A stretch of 64,000 nucleotides of DNA, from assembly GCF_030704535.1 (NCBI RefSeq), contig NC_081810.1:5365501-5429500 (forward strand). The letters are read 5' to 3'. Below are positions 1 to 10,543 of the stretch, in pieces. Below the pieces are notes generated by a model, which ran no database searches, was not told where the DNA came from, and saw only the letters and a list, made by a program, of their open reading frames with translations. A program made the translations under genes and the position numbers. How positions within the stretch are numbered: the first letter of the stretch is position 1; each line of letters starts with the position of its first letter. The stretch comes from Vitis vinifera. Lineage: Eukaryota > Streptophyta > Magnoliopsida > Vitales > Vitaceae.

Positions 1-316
1 GGGAAAGGCCTCACAAAGGGGGGTGTTCCCGCACCAAATGTCTTTCCAAAATCTCACCCTTTTACCATCCCCCACCGAGAATGATACATTATTGAGCAAT
101 AACATACCTTCCTTGCTGATTTCCTTCCAAAGCCCTACCCCATGGCCCTCCCTAGCCCTGCGAGTGCTCCACCCTCCTCTTTCAATCCCATACTTCGTAC
201 TAATTATAAGCTTCCAATATGAGTCTCTTTCAACCGCAAAACGCCAACTCCATTTGCACAAGAGGGCTCTATTAAGAATGGAGAGATTTCTAATCCCCAA
301 TCCACCCATCTTTTTG
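1..316 (-). mobile_element. LINE (L1-type) ORF2 fragment, runs off the left edge
   Basis: Read on the minus strand, this stretch is open for about 100 codons. It encodes the region between the reverse transcriptase and the zinc-binding domain of plant L1-like LINEs, with a GGLGIRNL block, an ALLCKWSWRF block and a VRFWKDIWCG block. The 61.9-63.1 kb LINE in this window has the related [10 protein letters not shown] block. Coding similarity stops near position 316, so the copy is broken there on its 5' side and continues beyond base 1. It lies downstream of, or inside an intron of, the minus-strand gene at 3.0-8.2 kb. Confidence 0.75.
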
Positions 317-1029
317 TGAGTACAAACTTATTACAACCAGCTCTTGAATGTATTGTCAATCCTTTTCTTGTTTCCCAGTGAAAGAATAATCTAAAGTGTT
401 AAGAGAACTTAAGTATAGTAAAGGTCCACTAAAACCTTGAATCCAAGTGTATAAGGACAATAAGAGCTTTGGTTGAAGGGGCTCTCGGATCAGCGGAAAA
501 ACCTCCAAGTTTGGAAAGAAGCTGTAGCAAGTGGATGTGGACAGTTTCCGAACCACCATAAAATAGTTGTTTGCACTCTCTTTTCTCTCTCTTTTACAGG
601 CTATTTATTTAAAAGTATTGCATTGGATTCATATGAAGTTTTGATTTTATCAAATTACCTGGTCTTGTATAAAAATTGAACACCTAATTCGCCCTTCCTA
701 AAGTATACAACTAAGTTGGGTCAGTTAGAATCCACAATTGGTATTATTTTGTTTAGAACTTAACCATTCAAGAAGATTGTGATAAAATCAATTGACCATG
801 ATCCATGGGAAGTCATCAAAATGGGATGAACATGGTAAATAAAAGCTCAATGAGATGCTAAAATCAGGTACTATCTGCATTGTATCATTGATAAAAATGA
901 ATATAACAGAGTGCATCAATGCGGATTGGCTAAGGACATATGGAGGTTACTTGAAATTACATCAAGTAAAAGAATATAAAATAAATATCTATAGTTAATT
1001 CAATACATGAAACTATTATTATGATGCTC
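317..1029. other. No gene seen
   Basis: AT-rich sequence between the LINE fragment and the copia-like gag remnant. Short open frames have no recognisable domain. The second half may belong to the decayed copia element that follows. Confidence 0.5.
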
Positions 1030-1480
1030 ACTAAGATGTCAATGGTTTTCAAGCATTGGAAAAGGTCTACACAAAGTCTAAAATGGGGATGAAGATCCTA
1101 AGGTCATTACCCAAGGAATGGGAGGTCAAAAGTCCCAACAATTCAAGAAACAAAAAACCTCACCAAACTTCCACCTAAACAACTTCTTGGACTTATAAAA
1201 TCACTATAAAAAGTCATCACGAAGTAGCATGTCATCATCGAAAAATCCCTCCACTCAAGCACAAAATGCACCAATCAGGAGTAAAGGATTTATGAAGTCT
1301 TCTCACCTGTAGCATGTTATTGGTATTTACCTTCTTGTGTGCCAAAACAAAGGCATTGACCTTAGATGGAGCTTTAGATTTCCAAATAAAATTGGTTGGA
1401 GAGAAAAGGACTGGATATGAAGTGCTAGACAGCCTTAAATAATGATTTGATTGAGAATGAGTCTAAAGAGGTCAAGAACC
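1030..1480 (+). mobile_element. Degenerate Ty1/copia gag fragment
   Basis: In the plus frame from about 1091 the sequence reads MKILRSLPKEWEVK. This is the LRSLP-x-EW block typical of copia gag (UBN2-type) proteins. It is followed, with frameshifts and stops, by sequence resembling the 'NLTKLP..QLLG' continuation. No LTR, protease or polymerase is visible next to it, so this is a decayed internal piece. Its orientation is opposite to the host gene. The limits are approximate. Confidence 0.5.
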
Positions 1481-1754
1481 AAGCTCTAGCATCTGAGATG
1501 GATGGAGACAAGTGCACACTAGTAGGAGATGACATGAGTCTTTCTAGGCCCTCAATCTCCGTATCAGTGAGGTTGGCATCACAGTGCTCTTTCTACCTAA
1601 ATGAAGGATTCAAATAACAATGGTGCCCTTACAACATACATCAATCCCTTCCTCCTGCTCTTCTACCTTCATGGAGGTTATGAAATAAAATTGGCAACAG
1701 TGATATTCTCTACAAAAATATATCAAAAGACTAGATCACCTGAATCTGAGTCAG

Positions 1755-2400
1755 TCAAGTTCTCTACAACAGAAAAGTAAGTCAATAAATAGGACCACTG
1801 ACAATGATCCAAAGCCAATTCACTTTTTTGGGATCTCTCCTGCACCCTTGCTCCTTTCTCCATACACACGCTTGCATGCACATGCCCTCAGCTGTCTCTA
1901 CCTAAACAGATCAATTGAAGTTGACCTAATCAAGTTCTCTCCAAATAGAAAATCGAAGGCTATGGATAGAATCAGTGACTCATCAAGTCCTGCTCCAATT
2001 CTCTCTCTCACTCAGCTCCACCTACCTCTCTCCCTCTCACAAATATGCGTGGACATGCACTCTACTATCTATACCTAAATGGATCACTTGATTTTAATCC
2101 AATCAAGTTCTCTCCGGTAGAAAAAAAAAATGCGGCCCAATCAAAGCCCATCCTCCTCTCCCTTCCCTTCTTTGTCCTTTTCCCTCACATGCTTATTTGC
2201 TACTGTCTACTTAAATGGACTAGAAATGGAATGAATAGATTTGACCCAATTCAGTTCTGGGTATGAATACCAACCCTCCCCCCTCCCTTTTTTTTCTTCT
2301 CATACACACACTCACAAGTTTGCCACTATCTATTTACCAAATGAACCAGAAATTGGCTATAACATCTGAATTTGATCCAATCAAGTTCTCTCAAATATAA
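1755..2400. repeat. Imperfect tandem array, about 130-175 bp per unit
   Basis: The phrase TCAAGTTCTCT recurs at 1755, 1930, 2103 and 2380, with a diverged copy near 2250. It is preceded in most units by a (G/T)A(T/C)C(C/T)AA-type stretch and by CTACCTAAA-TGGA-like and C-rich pyrimidine blocks. Spacing runs about 175, 173, 147 and 130 bp, so the array is old and indel-ridden. The short plus-strand open frames here are products of the repeat and do not look like a protein. Confidence 0.6.
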
Positions 2401-2963
2401 AATGAATAGCATCAATGCCCCAACTTAGGAATGAACACTTAGCAAAAAGCATTGAGTGAGATAAGAATATAAACAGATACTGATATGGAAGTGTGCAAGG
2501 CTAGATAAGGGTTGTGGAAACCAAGCAACCAATTTATTCCCAAACATTCATGAAACATCTTTCGTTAAATAATGGGAAATTTTTCACATTATTATGAAAT
2601 TTACCATTAATATTTGTTTTGTTGTGCAAACAATTACAGCACTAATTTGCCATATGGGATAACATTCTGAAAGAAGCAGAGCCTAATAATCCACTTGATC
2701 TGAGAAGATGGAGAAAAAGAAGAGAAAATGTAACAAAAATAATTTAAAAGAAAAAATCAAAAGATGATTCTGGTTATGAGGACCTGCAGATGAAAGCACC
2801 ACCAGAATGTTTTCTTTTTCCACATAAATCAATAGAAAGCAATAAACATTTAGTAATAATTGATAACACCAATAATATGCAGTGTAAAAAACCCTCGATA
2901 CCCTACTCCATTGGTAGCCAATCAATGATTCACCAATCAACATGTAATGGCTAATATTCATAC

Positions 2964-5900
2964 CAGAACACATTTGTAGCACCTTGAACAAGAGCAGATG
3001 AATAACGGAAGAGCACTTCAGAATTCTCAAGTTGAACCTCAAATAACTGCAAAAGAAAATGCAAAAGCATCCTATTCAACATCATTGGAACACCAGAGTG
3101 AAAAGAAAAAGAGTCATCTGCTAAAAGCCTTTGATTGATTACAGATCAGATTCATGTTCAATAAATACATTAAAGAGGGATCACATAACTTTATACTGAC
3201 AAATCTCCCCATCATGTTTAAACCCTTCAATAAAAATACAGACCTTATCTCAATGAGCTTATTCACTTCTCAACCTTACTGACTTAAAGGGTCTCTAAAA
3301 ACAGATACAAATATTCGGAGGGAAGATAAACACCTACCTTTGGAAAAAAAATGGTACTCTACATAGAAGTGGAGTAAATATTTTATAGTTTGTAATTTTC
3401 ATCTAATCATAAGTTTAATTTGGCACTTTAATTTTTATTTATTTATTTTTTAATTTTACAACTTTTACTGATATCACATAATTTGACATCATACATTTGT
3501 ATATGAATGTTTTTCTCTTTTTTTATAACTACTAGGCTTGGTCCATGTGCAAGGCACGTGAACTATTAGGAAATAGTGTATTTTTTTATATTTACATTTG
3601 ATTTTAATTATTCAATTAAAAATTATTTAAAAATTAATGTTTATCTATTTTATGGTTGTGTTTGAATATATTATTTTTATGCAAGCAAGTGTAATCATTT
3701 TATATGATATAATTTCTTTATTTTCACTTTTGTAACGTACTATGTGAAAGTTCTAAATGCAAACAATAAAGTAATAATAAATTAGACATTCTTGAAACAC
3801 AAAGCGTAAAAAAAGAAGATGAATAGTACATTAACAATTAACATATAAGAATAATTAGATGGTTTAAATAAATGGATAGAAATAAACGGTCAATAATAGC
3901 TAAATATAGAACAAACCACTTAATTTTATTTTTTTGTAAGAATGACTATAGTTGCATTTATATGAATTTCATCTTTGGTTTTTTTGTTTATGGGCGTTGT
4001 TTTTAAGCTAGCCTTCTTCAGTTTTTCTATTTGAGTTGGGAAAATTTGTTGTGTAAGTCTATTGTTGTAAACTGGGTTTTCTATAATGTAGATCTATGGG
4101 GTTTTTTTCTATTCCCCTTTACCACTAATGGTAATACCACGTTTTTTAGAGTTTTATTGTACAATATAGTTTTTTTAAACATGTATTCTACATCAATAAA
4201 ATGAAATGATAAAAATATGCACCAAAAATAAATAAATAAATAAATAACCTACTTAGATTGAAGCACATCGAATCTAGGAGAGAAGACCAAATTCTGAAGG
4301 TGAAGGAGATGACAGATGATATATTGGCTGATGGCATCTTTCTTAGATATAGTAGAAATGAGAAATGAAGGCAACAACTGGTGTTATACCAAGAATCCTT
4401 CGTATGACTCATCGTATCTCCCATTCAATCTTATTTGTTTTTATTATTTACCGTTCTGCCATAATATCACTGCAAAGCTTTAAATGAAATAGATGGAAAA
4501 TTAGTATATATTTGGACCAAATAAGGCCAAAAAAATTTCTTAAAGATTAGAAATGAGAAATCAAGGCAACAGGTGGGATTATGCCAAGAATCCTTCGTAT
4601 GACTCAGCGTATCTCACGATCAATCTTTTTTTTTTTTTTATTTACCATTCTACCATAACATGACTAGGAAGCTTTAAATGAAACAAATGGCGAAGAGGGA
4701 AGCTTTTCTGTCACATCCTGCTACTCCTCCTTAGCAAGTTGTTATCCGAAGAGTTTCCTCACAAGCTTGGTGTGGACTCCTTGGGTGTCGATGAAAGTCA
4801 ATTTCTTTGCTTGGGAAGCTTTTTGGGAAAAAATTCTAACTTTGGATCACCTAAAAAGGAGGGGGTGGAGCCTTCCAAACAGATGTTACTTGTGTAAGGG
4901 TGAAGAGGAGTCAGCAAACCATATTCTCATTCATTGTCCTAAAGAAAGCATGTTGTGGCACCTTATTTTGGCTACATTTGATGTTCAGTTGGTGATGTCA
5001 TTCTCAATCAGGGATGTCCTTATTAGTTGGTAGGGAGCCTTTGTTGAGAAGAAGGCCTGAAAAGTTGCGCCTTTGCGTCTATTTTGAACTTTATGGAATA
5101 AGAGAAATCGAGGAGCTTTTGAAGATTTTGAACTTACAAACCACTCGATTTTATGCTCCTTTATGTACATGCTTTTGGAGTGGGTTAAGGTACATAGAGA
5201 GTCTAATTCTTTGTCCCTTTTAGATTTCATAGATTAGTTGGGCTGTAAGTGAAGCGAGGGTGTTGGTTTTTGTCTATCCCTCCTTTTTTTGGCCTTGTAT
5301 ACATTGTGTATACTTTAGGCACTTTTTGGCGCTCTTAATACAATTGCTTTACATATCAAAAAATAAAAATTGTTTTATCAACGTGAAAAATATGTGGACA
5401 TAGCATCCACTTGGACAACATGCTCCCATCCAAAGAAAATTTTATCACTACAAGCAGCAATACATGGCCAAAAGGAAAAACTTCCATACCAAAGACACAA
5501 ATCAAAGAGTTTACTAAATGCAAGTTCACATACCCATTTGTGGAACAGCAAGGCAAAAATGTGAGATGCAAATAACTGGCTCCATAACTGGACAATCAAA
5601 TCAAGGATAGATTTTCCATTCTCAGGCACCCTAACATAATGATCAGCGAGCACATCATAAAAGCATAATTTACTCTCACTCCTTTCCTCCACTGGAGAAA
5701 TTACATCTTCTTCCCCACTGAGAATCATATCTGCTTCCAATGCAAATTTAGAAAATTAGAAAATTGTAAGAGTAAAAGGTTTTGACTTTGAGTCAACTAC
5801 AATAACTAGGTTTGATCCTAATGATGCATGAGAAAATGCAAATTAATCCCAATTAAAGTATTTGAATGTAAATATAGTTGCAAGGGACATGGAATGAAAT

Positions 5901-8229
5901 TCTACTTAGGCAAGAACGTTTTATCTCTAACACTTCAACACATAAGTAGGTGTTAAGCAATACAGAGATACCAGCCAAAAAGGCAGATCAATTGGGATTG
6001 TTTGCTTTTGCCATTCTCAGCATTTTTTTACTATAAAATGTGGAAGGAGTTGTGCACACATGCACAAAATACATGCTTGAGTGAAACCCTAAGATAAAGG
6101 AGCTTATCAAAAAGGAAAGAAATAAAACAAAAAAGTACGTATCAACAAGCTAACTAGCATTTTTCATCACAGATCATGCTGAATTATGCAACTAACAAGC
6201 ATTTTGGTTATGTCTTGTAATCTTTAGGATTATAAAGCTCCATGGATCTCATCATACACAAGCTTAACAAGGCATCAACAAGAACTATTCTGACAGTAGA
6301 CACACTGCAGTTGGTTATATCCAGGTTTTGCTTGTTCCTAACAATGAGCAGATGATTTATTCTTACATCAAAGGGTTCTTAAAACTTATTTTTAACTGAA
6401 GAAGTTCAAATTCTACAAAATTGTCATTAATTTCAGATTCTAATAGCCATTAACTATTCAAAGCATCAAATGTTAAGAATTGTTACTGCTCAGTGCTTAC
6501 TTTTTTTTTCAGATTTTCCATCTCTAAGGTGCAACATATGAATTCATGTACATATATGTAAGTGTGTGTGTGTATGCTTTTGTAATCCATGTTTAAAACA
6601 ACTTTAGTCAAAATGAAGGTAGAGCTAATATAGAAAACTTTTTTCCTTTTAAGGCAGAACTAGTATGGAGATTTTAAGGAATTCAAACTTCAACTAAAAA
6701 AATCAAGGTAGCAGGAACCATGATTTAACTCCAGATTAAATTGTTCATGCTATGTACTGGAACTATAGATAATTTCACTAGAACTTGTAACTTGCAAGAC
6801 ACTCTAAGGGCCTGGCATACATTCAGATGTCTTTGTATTGATAACAAAGAGCTTTCGGATCAGGGAATTAAGTTTGTTTTTTTTTTGTAATTTGTGGGCT
6901 TGGTCCAAATTGTTTATAGTTCCTCTATTATAGATTTTGTGGATTGGATAGCGACTTGTTGAGGGGTGCTGTTTTTTGTTAGGCCCTCTTTCTTATTTAT
7001 GGTGCTGTTGGTGCTCTCTGTATACCCCCTGTGTACCATGGGGGCGCTTTTTTGGAGTTTCTTGTCTAATGCACATCTTTTTTACCTATCAAAAAAATTG
7101 ATCATGCAACTATTCCAATGTGTATTTCCACTATCCTATATATATTTTCATGATATTCCAGAACTTCTTATAAAATACATTTTTGTATCCATACATTTCA
7201 GCTGAGAACCAGTCCTATTGCAGACAGCCAAAACCAATAGAATTGCCTAAGAACCATGATCCTAACATAAATTAAGCCCACTAGCACAATCTCATCACCG
7301 TTACCACTATTACAGCCATGTTCAAATATTTACTTTTCAAAAGAGAAAAATTAAAGAATCAACACAAAGGTTGTGATACTAATCTTCATCTTCTAATACC
7401 TATATGACAAGATTGAGCATCATCAAACACAAAAAAGGCAAGTTCAGACATAAACTCAAGACTCACCTCTTGCTCTGTCATCAACTTCCAAAGCTATGTC
7501 AGCAAACAGCTGTTCCAACAAGTTGCGCCTCTGCGATTGAGAAGCTAATGCCTACAAGAGTGTCCAACACAAATGAATCTCTATCGACAAATTCAATCAG
7601 CAGCTGGAAAAATGTAAATAATAGGATGAATCTTGTATATATCTTTCGTTCTCTCGGTTTTCTAACAGGTATCACTTAGTAGGTGAAAAAATGTAGAAAA
7701 AGGAAAAAAATCAAAAACATTGCAATCTCCAAATTTATGGTTACAATCCACCAAACATAGAAAAAGAATGCCCACTCAACTGAACGAAATACCATCCCAT
7801 CTGTATATGATGATTGAGATATTTCATTTAAGAAGGAAACCAACAGAAATCAGAGTCGATTCTATAATCTGTTTTCTTTCCCTTTCCCTCGGTTTCCTCA
7901 GCAACCAAATGCGAGGAAACTAAAAGGAAAAATAAACAAAAGAAACAGAAATAGGAAAAAGAAAAGAAAAAAGAAAACCTCAACCGAGCCATAGAGCTTA
8001 ATTAGACTATCAATTGACGGGAGGTTTCTGTTTCACAGGTCCTAAAAATGACAAATTACAGAATCAATTATTTAAATTCCTTTCCGCTTCCTATATTGTC
8101 TCGGAAATGAAACAAACCGCTAAAATCATCTTATTCAAAAAAACGACAAACCCGCAGGAGCTTTTTCTCGATTTCTTGGGTGAGAGCCGTGAGATAAGCA
8201 GAGCTTTGAGCAGTTGAAGCTTGCGACAT
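2964..8229 (-). CDS. Unrecognised conserved plant protein, N-terminal part (four exons, continues past base 1)
   Basis: Four exons join in frame on the minus strand: 8152-8229, 7467-7551, 5534-5730 and 2964-3046, all at GT-AG junctions. They give 147 complete codons. The start is the ATG at 8229, reading MSQASTAQSSAYLTALTQEI. The next exons carry ALASQSQRRNLLEQLFADIA and LVDKAR-like acidic sequence (EVDDRARD). The third ends with a hydrophobic-aromatic stretch, LFASHIFALLFHKW, and the fourth continues LFEVQLENSEVLFRYSSALVQ. The last exon ends in a split Trp codon at a GTATGA donor, and no later exon was found down to base 1. The remaining exons must therefore lie outside the window. The sequence feels like a single-copy plant family of unknown function. 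I do not recognise a named domain and assign no role. Confidence 0.7.
4353..4690. repeat. Direct duplication of about 145 bp, offset 195 bp
   Basis: Positions 4353-4498 and 4548-4690 are two diverged copies of one segment. Each starts with TAGAAATGAGAAAT, passes through CCAAGAATCCTTCGTATGAC and ends with AAGCTTTAAATGAAA. About 50 bp separates them. The second copy lies directly upstream of the LINE fragment that begins near 4739. Confidence 0.7.
4739..5368 (+). mobile_element. LINE 3' fragment with zinc-binding domain and A-rich tail
   Basis: The plus frame at 4767-5033 encodes the zf-RVT domain of plant LINEs: KVNFFAWEAFWEKILTLDHL, then a C-x2-C and H-x4-C arrangement (RCYLCKGEEES..HILIHC). 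It breaks into other frames afterwards. The 3' end shows the usual LINE trailer (GTATACTTTAGGCACTTTTTGG) and an A-rich end at 5358-5368. The copy is 5'-truncated and antisense to the host gene. Confidence 0.75.
6890..7096 (+). mobile_element. Short LINE 3' tail
   Basis: This resembles the trailer of the other LINEs here: GTATACCCCCTGTGTAC followed by GGGGGCGCTTTTTTGGAG and ending in ACCTATCAAAAAAA near 7085-7096. No coding part remains. It is antisense to the host gene, in its second intron (5731-7466). Confidence 0.6.
7883..7909 (-). promoter_or_regulatory. 27-nt first-intron element shared with the ACR gene
   Basis: On the minus (sense) strand this element reads TTTGGTTGCTGAGGAAACCG followed by AGGGAAA. 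It lies in intron 1 (7552-8151), about 240 nt past the donor site. The first intron of the ACT-repeat gene carries it at 14352-14378 in the same orientation with one mismatch. A function such as intronic enhancement is inference. Confidence 0.4.
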
Positions 8230-9875
8230 TCTGACGAGACCTCGAAAGAAAATTGCATTTACAGAATCCAAGTCCGAACCCTAATTTTGATCCAAACACG
8301 CCCTTAAAATATTTCAATATGATTTATGCTTTCCAAATGGCTGGATCAACAAACGTCAAATCCAATCCCTGCAATAATCATTTGCAGTCGCTCTCTTGCT
8401 AGCTCGTCACTCGTGAAATTATCCCAGAGAAGAAATATTTGTCATCACTAATATTAATTGCTGGTTACCGACAAAATAAAAACGTGTTCGATGTGGCGTG
8501 GCGTGGCGTAACCGAGAAGTACAGCGCGGTGAGAGGAAAAGCTTCGGAGGAGAGGAGAGGATAGGAACACGATGTCAAACACAGCGCAAATTTACACGTG
8601 TTCCTTGTCATGGGATGGAGGTTGTGGATAAAATAAAAGGAGAAGTGATTTGATTACAAGGAGGGGAGGTGGTTAGGTCACCGGTGGGATCTGACTGGCA
8701 GCTTGATGTCAAATTTTTTTTTTTTTTTTTGGTTAATAATTAGCTAGGAGTGACTTATCATGAATCATGATCGATCTGTTGAAAACACGGTGGAATAGTT
8801 AGTTTGATTGGGCCGATCATAATGATACTTGCTTCCAGAGAAACAAGAAGACCTCCAACCACGTTACCCAACAAAAAACAATCACACAGACAGGTGTCTC
8901 ATGTTTTATTTTTTACCCTTTTTTTTAACTTAATTTAACCGTAATTAATACTTGAACTTAAACATAAATTATAATTAATAAATTTTATTATTAAAAATAA
9001 AGAAAATAAAATTCTCGCATCACGTGATGTTCACATGATTAAGAAGCTCTAACTTAAAAAAAAAATTATTGAGGAATCTCATTTAAAGATTTTCATGCAC
9101 GCAAATCTTTTATTTTTCAAAATATTTGACATTTTTGTCTTACTTTCACGCACGGGGACAATTAACAATTAACAATTAAATATATTAAAATAATCACTGT
9201 TTTAGATTAATAATATTCCTTTTTTTTGTCGATTTATCATATTTTTATAATATATTTATATCATATATAATAACTGAATAAATGATTGCTTTTTCTTAGA
9301 AAATTTATTAAAATAGTAGAAAAAATGACATTACACATTCTGTTAGTTGCTTTTTTTTATAAAAAAAATATATATCATTAAATATTTACATGACATGCCA
9401 AGTTAGAGAAAGAAGGTGATCCGATGTGAAGAACATAGCGTTAATATCCAACAATTGGGCTTCACTCCAGTTAGTTTTTGTCTTCTCTAATCTTGTTCAT
9501 TGCTTTCTTAACCAAGACCTGCATTGTAGATTTGATAGCACTCCTTTGTTTCCTCCATTCGTTTTGATTCATTTCCCAAAAATGATTATAAAAAAATTAA
9601 CAATAAATAAAATAGAAGAGAGATGTACAAGATATAGTGTGCATCCAACAGCATCAAATAGAGCTCACCTGACACATGATGTAAGATTAATAAACGAAAC
9701 GACACCATGATTGGAGCATATTCAATAGAATGGGGGAATAGAGTTTGCAATAACTATTTACATAATTAGGTTAACTAATACGTTGGCATGAGCTATAACA
9801 GTACCTACTCATATCACTAGTTTACAATAATTTAACTTGAAATAAGGCATAAAAAAATGTTCTGAAGAAGCCCTA
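8230..9875. other. Spacer: promoter of the 3.0-8.2 kb gene, then AT-rich sequence
   Basis: Just upstream of the ATG at 8229 lies a more GC-rich leader and promoter zone (8230-8720). It contains an ACACGTGTTCC box near 8594 and GTGGCGTGGCGTGGCG near 8492. From about 8880 the sequence is AT-rich with no recognisable gene. Confidence 0.5.
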
Positions 9876-10024
9876 ATCCAACTTTTTATTTATTTTTATT
9901 TTTTATAACTGTGGATGTTCGGCCAATTTACGTGCACCTCAACTAATCCTACGGGACCTTGAAGTTAACGATTGGGTAAACCTCCAGTGGCCCTGAGGGG
10001 ACTCGAACTGAGCCCATCCAACTT
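9876..10024 (-). mobile_element. Au-like SINE, 5'-truncated, with 9-bp target duplication
   Basis: Read on the minus strand, the element starts near a pol III B-box (GTTCGAGTCC) and runs through GGTGCACGTAAATTGGCCGAACATCCAC. It ends in TTATAAAAAAT and an A/T-rich tail, like the plant Au SINE family as I remember it. ATCCAACTT flanks it exactly at 9876-9884 and 10016-10024, which bounds an insert of 131 bp. No A-box is visible, so the copy is probably 5'-truncated. It sits between genes. Confidence 0.75.
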
Positions 10025-10543
10025 CTTACAACTCAAATTAGCATTTAATCAAAACAAAGTAAACCACCCATCAATTTCCTCTTCAAATTTAATTAATTTA
10101 GTTCTTAAAATTGATTAGGTCAGTTTGATTTGATTTGATTTTAATGCTCAAACCCGAGCTGACCAAACCATGCACACTCCTAGCCGCCATACGAAAGAAA
10201 AACTCGCACGAATGCAAGACCAGAAATCTATTAGTGATCATTTGTAAGGGAGTAAAGCCAGTAAAGCTGAAACTGATCAGAATAACCTAGCTTGCAACTA
10301 GGAAAAGAGAGAAACTTGGAGTACATTGCAAAGCATCAATGGCATCTATAACTGGAAGGAAGAAAATGCTCATCACATTATAAATTAAACTCTCCTCAGC
10401 AATAGATGCTATGCATTTAGATGTAATCAGAAATTATTGCACTGTACATGGTGGGTAAGATCTTTCAAACCCAAATACAGAAATGAGAGAGCAAACATGG
10501 TAACATGAGTGAAATTCAGAATTGAAAGTAAAGAAGGATCAGC

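Larger units (their letters stand above)
3047..5533. other. Third intron of the 3.0-8.2 kb gene: AT-rich, with a duplication and a LINE
   Basis: This roughly 2.5-kb intron holds AT-rich sequence (3.3-4.2 kb), a direct duplication (4353-4690) and a plus-oriented LINE 3' fragment (4739-5368). Nothing else is recognisable. Confidence 0.6.
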
